A stretch of DNA of 7,831 nt from contig JAIRVA010000084.1 of the NCBI GenBank assembly GCA_031254155.1, forward strand, positions 1-7,831. Reading direction: 5' to 3'. Positions 6,168 to 7,831 of the stretch are shown one piece after another. Position 1 is the stretch's first letter. Every line of letters begins with the position of its first letter. Both the position numbers and the translations under genes were made by a program. The notes below the pieces were generated by a model. The model was not told the DNA's origin, made no database searches, and was given only the letters and a program-made list of their open reading frames with translations. The stretch is from Propionibacteriaceae bacterium (GTDB lineage Bacteria > Actinomycetota > Actinomycetes > Propionibacteriales > Propionibacteriaceae).

Positions 6168-7588
6168 AACTCCAGTTCGGGGTACAACGGGTGGTTGCCG
6201 AGCAGCTCCGCCGCCCGGGCGTGCACCCGGTCCGCCACGCCGGGCTCCAGGACATACTTCGCCTTGCTGGGCCCCTTGGGCGTCGAGGCCGGGGTGGCCG
6301 CCTTGAGCACGGTTGCGACCAGGTCGGCGACCACGTCGAAGTCGGCGGCGGTGAAGCCGCGGGTCGTGAGCGCCGGGGTACCGATGCGGATCCCGGAGGT
6401 GTACCACGCGCCGTTGGGGTCGTGGGGGATCGAGTTGCGGTTCGTCACGACCCCGGATTCGAGCAGCGCCGACTCGGCCTGGCGGCCCGTCAGCCCGAAG
6501 GCCGAGACGTCGAGCAGCAGCAGGTGGTTGTCCGTACCACCCGTCACCAGCCGGACCCCGCGTTTCGCGAGACCCTCGCCCAGCGCCTGGGCGTTGGTGG
6601 CGATGGCCTGCGCGTACGTCTCGAACTCCGCCGTCCGCGCCTCCGCGAAGGCGAGGGCCTTGGCGGCCATGACGTGGCCGAGCGGCCCGCCGAGCACCAT
6701 CGGGCAGCCCTTGTCGACCGCGTCGGCGTACTCCGGCGTCGCGAGTACGAACCCGCCCCGCGGCCCGCGGAGAGACTTGTGAGTCGTGGAGGCGACGACG
6801 TGGGCGTAGGGGACCGGGTCCTCCTCACCGGTGAAAACCTTGCCCGCGACGAGGCCGGCGAAGTGGGCCATGTCGACGAACAGCGTCGCCCCGACCTCGT
6901 CCGCGATCTCGCGCATGCGGGCGAAGTTGACGCGGCGGGGGTACGCGGAGTAGCCGGCAACGATGATGAGTGGCCTGAACTCGCGCGCGGTGGCGCGCAG
7001 GGCGTCGTAGTCGATGAGCCCGGTCGTGGGGTTCGTCCCGTACGAGTGCTGGGTGAACATCTTGCCCGAGATGTTGTGGCGGAAACCGTGGGTGAGGTGG
7101 CCGCCGGCGTCGAGGGACATGCCCATGACGCGCTGGGAGTTGAACTCGTGGCGGAGATCCTCCCAGTCGGCCTCCGTGAGGTCGTTCACCGTCGCCTTCT
7201 CCAGGCGCTTCAGGGTCGGCGATTCGATGCGGTGGTTCAAAATCGCCCAGTACGCGACGAGGTTGGCGTCGATGCCCGAGTGGGGCTGGACGTAGGCGTG
7301 GGCGGCCCCGAACAGCGCCCGGGCGTGCTCGGCGGCGACGGACTCGACCGTGTCAATGTTGCGGCAGCCGGCGTAGAAGCGGTGCCCGATGGTACCTTCG
7401 GCGTACTTGTCCGAGAGCCAGGTCCCCATCGCGAGCAGCGTCGGCAGCGAGGCGTAGTTCTCACTCGCGATCAGCTTGAGCGAGGCCCGCTGGTCGGTGA
7501 GCTCCTGGCGGGTGGCGTCGGCGACGCGCGGCTCGACGGCCGCGATGACATCGAGCATCTGCGTGTAGATGGACGAAACGGGGGTCAT
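6164..7588 (-). CDS. glyA: Serine hydroxymethyltransferase, long form
   Basis: A 474-aa PLP enzyme that interconverts serine and glycine with transfer of a one-carbon unit to tetrahydrofolate; cytoplasmic, usually a dimer or tetramer. Visible motifs: LKLIASENY (37-45), DKYAEG (60-65), QPHSG (101-105), GGHLTHG (162-168), DMAHFAGLVAG (239-249), STTHKSLRGPRGG (267-279) with Lys271 as the PLP Schiff-base lysine, GGTDNHLLLLD, and SGIRIGTPALTTRGF. E. coli GlyA has 417 aa. Here an insert of about 30-35 aa (about 118-153) precedes the MSLDAGGHLTHG segment and the C-terminus is extended. Classical PHSGSQAN reads PHSGIDAN and AHGGH reads DAGGH, as I recall for actinobacterial and chlamydial long-form enzymes. 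The start at 7588 has an ideal AAGGAG site. A further 45 upstream in-frame residues (to 7723) are not SHMT-like. It converges on the dehydrogenase gene and diverges from rplY. Confidence 0.95.
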   Translation of the reverse strand: MTPVSSIYTQMLDVIAAVEPRVADATRQELTDQRASLKLIASENYASLPTLLAMGTWLSDKYAEGTIGHRFYAGCRNIDTVESVAAEHARALFGAAHAYVQPHSGIDANLVAYWAILNHRIESPTLKRLEKATVNDLTEADWEDLRHEFNSQRVMGMSLDAGGHLTHGFRHNISGKMFTQHSYGTNPTTGLIDYDALRATAREFRPLIIVAGYSAYPRRVNFARMREIADEVGATLFVDMAHFAGLVAGKVFTGEEDPVPYAHVVASTTHKSLRGPRGGFVLATPEYADAVDKGCPMVLGGPLGHVMAAKALAFAEARTAEFETYAQAIATNAQALGEGLAKRGVRLVTGGTDNHLLLLDVSAFGLTGRQAESALLESGVVTNRNSIPHDPNGAWYTSGIRIGTPALTTRGFTAADFDVVADLVATVLKAATPASTPKGPSKAKYVLEPGVADRVHARAAELLGNHPLYPELEL

Positions 7589-7593
7589 GGGGG

Positions 7594-7599
7594 CTCCTT
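7594..7599 (-). promoter_or_regulatory. glyA ribosome binding site
   Basis: AAGGAG on the minus strand lies five bases before the ATG at 7588, which settles the start against the longer open frame that continues to 7723. Confidence 0.85.
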
Positions 7600-7616
7600 C
7601 GGTACGGGGTTGACTG

Positions 7617-7638
7617 GTGAGTGGATGCACCCTCACTC
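7617..7638. repeat. Nested inverted repeats in the glyA leader, possible operator
   Basis: Two overlapping 5-bp inverted repeats share the same sequence: GTGAG (7617-7621) with CTCAC (7632-7636), and GAGTG (7619-7623) with CACTC (7634-7638). They overlap the proposed glyA -10 box and start site, where a repressor operator or a small leader hairpin could act. The arms are short, so chance is not excluded. Confidence 0.3.
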
Positions 7639-7640
7639 TA
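7635..7640 (-). promoter_or_regulatory. Possible glyA -10 box
   Basis: TAGAGT on the minus strand (TANNNT type) would give a transcription start near 7628 and a leader of about 40 nt that includes the AAGGAG site. No TTGAC-like -35 lies 17-19 bp upstream, so confidence is low. Confidence 0.35.
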
Positions 7641-7666
7641 TCGCCTGGCAGAGCCGGGGTCGTCGG

Positions 7667-7696
7667 TTGGGCCAAACCAGGCCGACCGGGTAGACT
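7667..7696 (+). promoter_or_regulatory. Housekeeping-sigma promoter for rplY
   Basis: TTGGGC (7667-7672) and TAGACT (7691-7696) are separated by 18 bp, a good match to the actinobacterial housekeeping sigma consensus. Transcription would start near 7702-7704, giving an untranslated leader of about 80 nt before the rplY ATG. I see no attenuator or riboswitch fold in that leader. The promoter is back to back with the glyA control region. Confidence 0.65.
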
Positions 7697-7771
7697 GTAG
7701 CGGTTGCCCGGCGAGGGGGTCATCCCGTTATCGACGTCGCTCTTCCTGGTCGTGGCGCACTATCCAGCGAC

Positions 7772-7778
7772 AAAGGAG
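7772..7778 (+). promoter_or_regulatory. rplY ribosome binding site
   Basis: AAAGGAG ends four bases before the ATG at 7783. It is near-perfect, as expected of a highly translated ribosomal protein gene. Confidence 0.85.
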
Positions 7779-7782
7779 AGAC

Positions 7783-7831
7783 ATGGCAGAGATCGTTATC
7801 GAGGCGCAGGCACGCGCGGAGTTTGGCAAGG
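7783..7831 (+). CDS. rplY: 50S ribosomal protein L25/CTC, N-terminal fragment
   Basis: The first 16 residues, MAEIVIEAQARAEFGK, match the start of actinobacterial L25 of the CTC (general stress protein) type, which commonly begins MAEVxLxAExRTEFGKG. L25 binds 5S rRNA in the large ribosomal subunit; the CTC form carries an extra C-terminal domain, which would lie outside this window. The start is well supported by AAAGGAG and by a strong upstream promoter. The gene is cut by the window end, so whether it is the long CTC form cannot be seen. The short length makes this a confident but not certain call. Confidence 0.8.
   Translation, partial: MAEIVIEAQARAEFGK

Noticed and set aside
6191..7693. 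A 500-codon plus-strand frame opposite glyA
   Set aside because: Antisense shadow of glyA; Val/Gly/Arg-rich with no domain signature.
7589..7723. 45-residue N-terminal extension of glyA
   Set aside because: Not SHMT-like, would place the start across the rplY promoter, and the ATG at 7588 has an ideal AAGGAG site.
7697..7782. tRNA, riboswitch or small ORF in the rplY leader
   Set aside because: No cloverleaf, no conserved riboswitch core and no start codon with ribosome binding site and convincing frame were seen.

Overview
The window looks like ordinary chromosome from a high-GC actinobacterium. G+C is roughly 70% by eye, GTG starts are used, -10 boxes are of the TAGACT/TAAGTT type, and there is an HrpA-type helicase, a long-form serine hydroxymethyltransferase and a CTC-type ribosomal protein L25. 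I cannot name the genus from the sequence alone. No mobile element, phage gene, CRISPR array, tRNA or rRNA is visible.

Layout: (1) the first 20 codons of murB (cell-wall synthesis) run leftward out of the window; (2) a very compact 31-bp divergent promoter carries overlapping -10 boxes for murB and hrpA; (3) hrpA, a complete 1290-aa DEAH-box RNA helicase, is interrupted in frame by at least one large (about 60 aa) and two smaller lineage-specific insertions, all of which hold GC-rich inverted repeats; (4) 27 bp downstream is a two-gene cassette, a PfkB-family carbohydrate kinase and an MtlD-family polyol(-phosphate) dehydrogenase, joined by a 4-nt GTGA overlap; (5) glyA, encoding a long-form serine hydroxymethyltransferase, runs convergently on the minus strand with only 9 bp between the two stop codons; (6) a 194-bp divergent control region lies between glyA and (7) the first 16 codons of rplY (ribosomal protein L25/CTC).

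murB, hrpA, glyA and rplY are housekeeping genes (cell wall, RNA metabolism, one-carbon metabolism, translation). The only accessory-looking unit is the kinase-dehydrogenase pair, which by family should convert a polyol or sugar through a phosphorylated intermediate. Its substrate cannot be read from the sequence, and neither a transporter nor a regulator is next to it. Its motif departures (the first Asp of the PfkB DTxGAGD box replaced by Thr, and a substrate loop unlike classical MtlD) make it the best candidate here for undescribed biochemistry. I see no evidence of a novel defence or mobile system.
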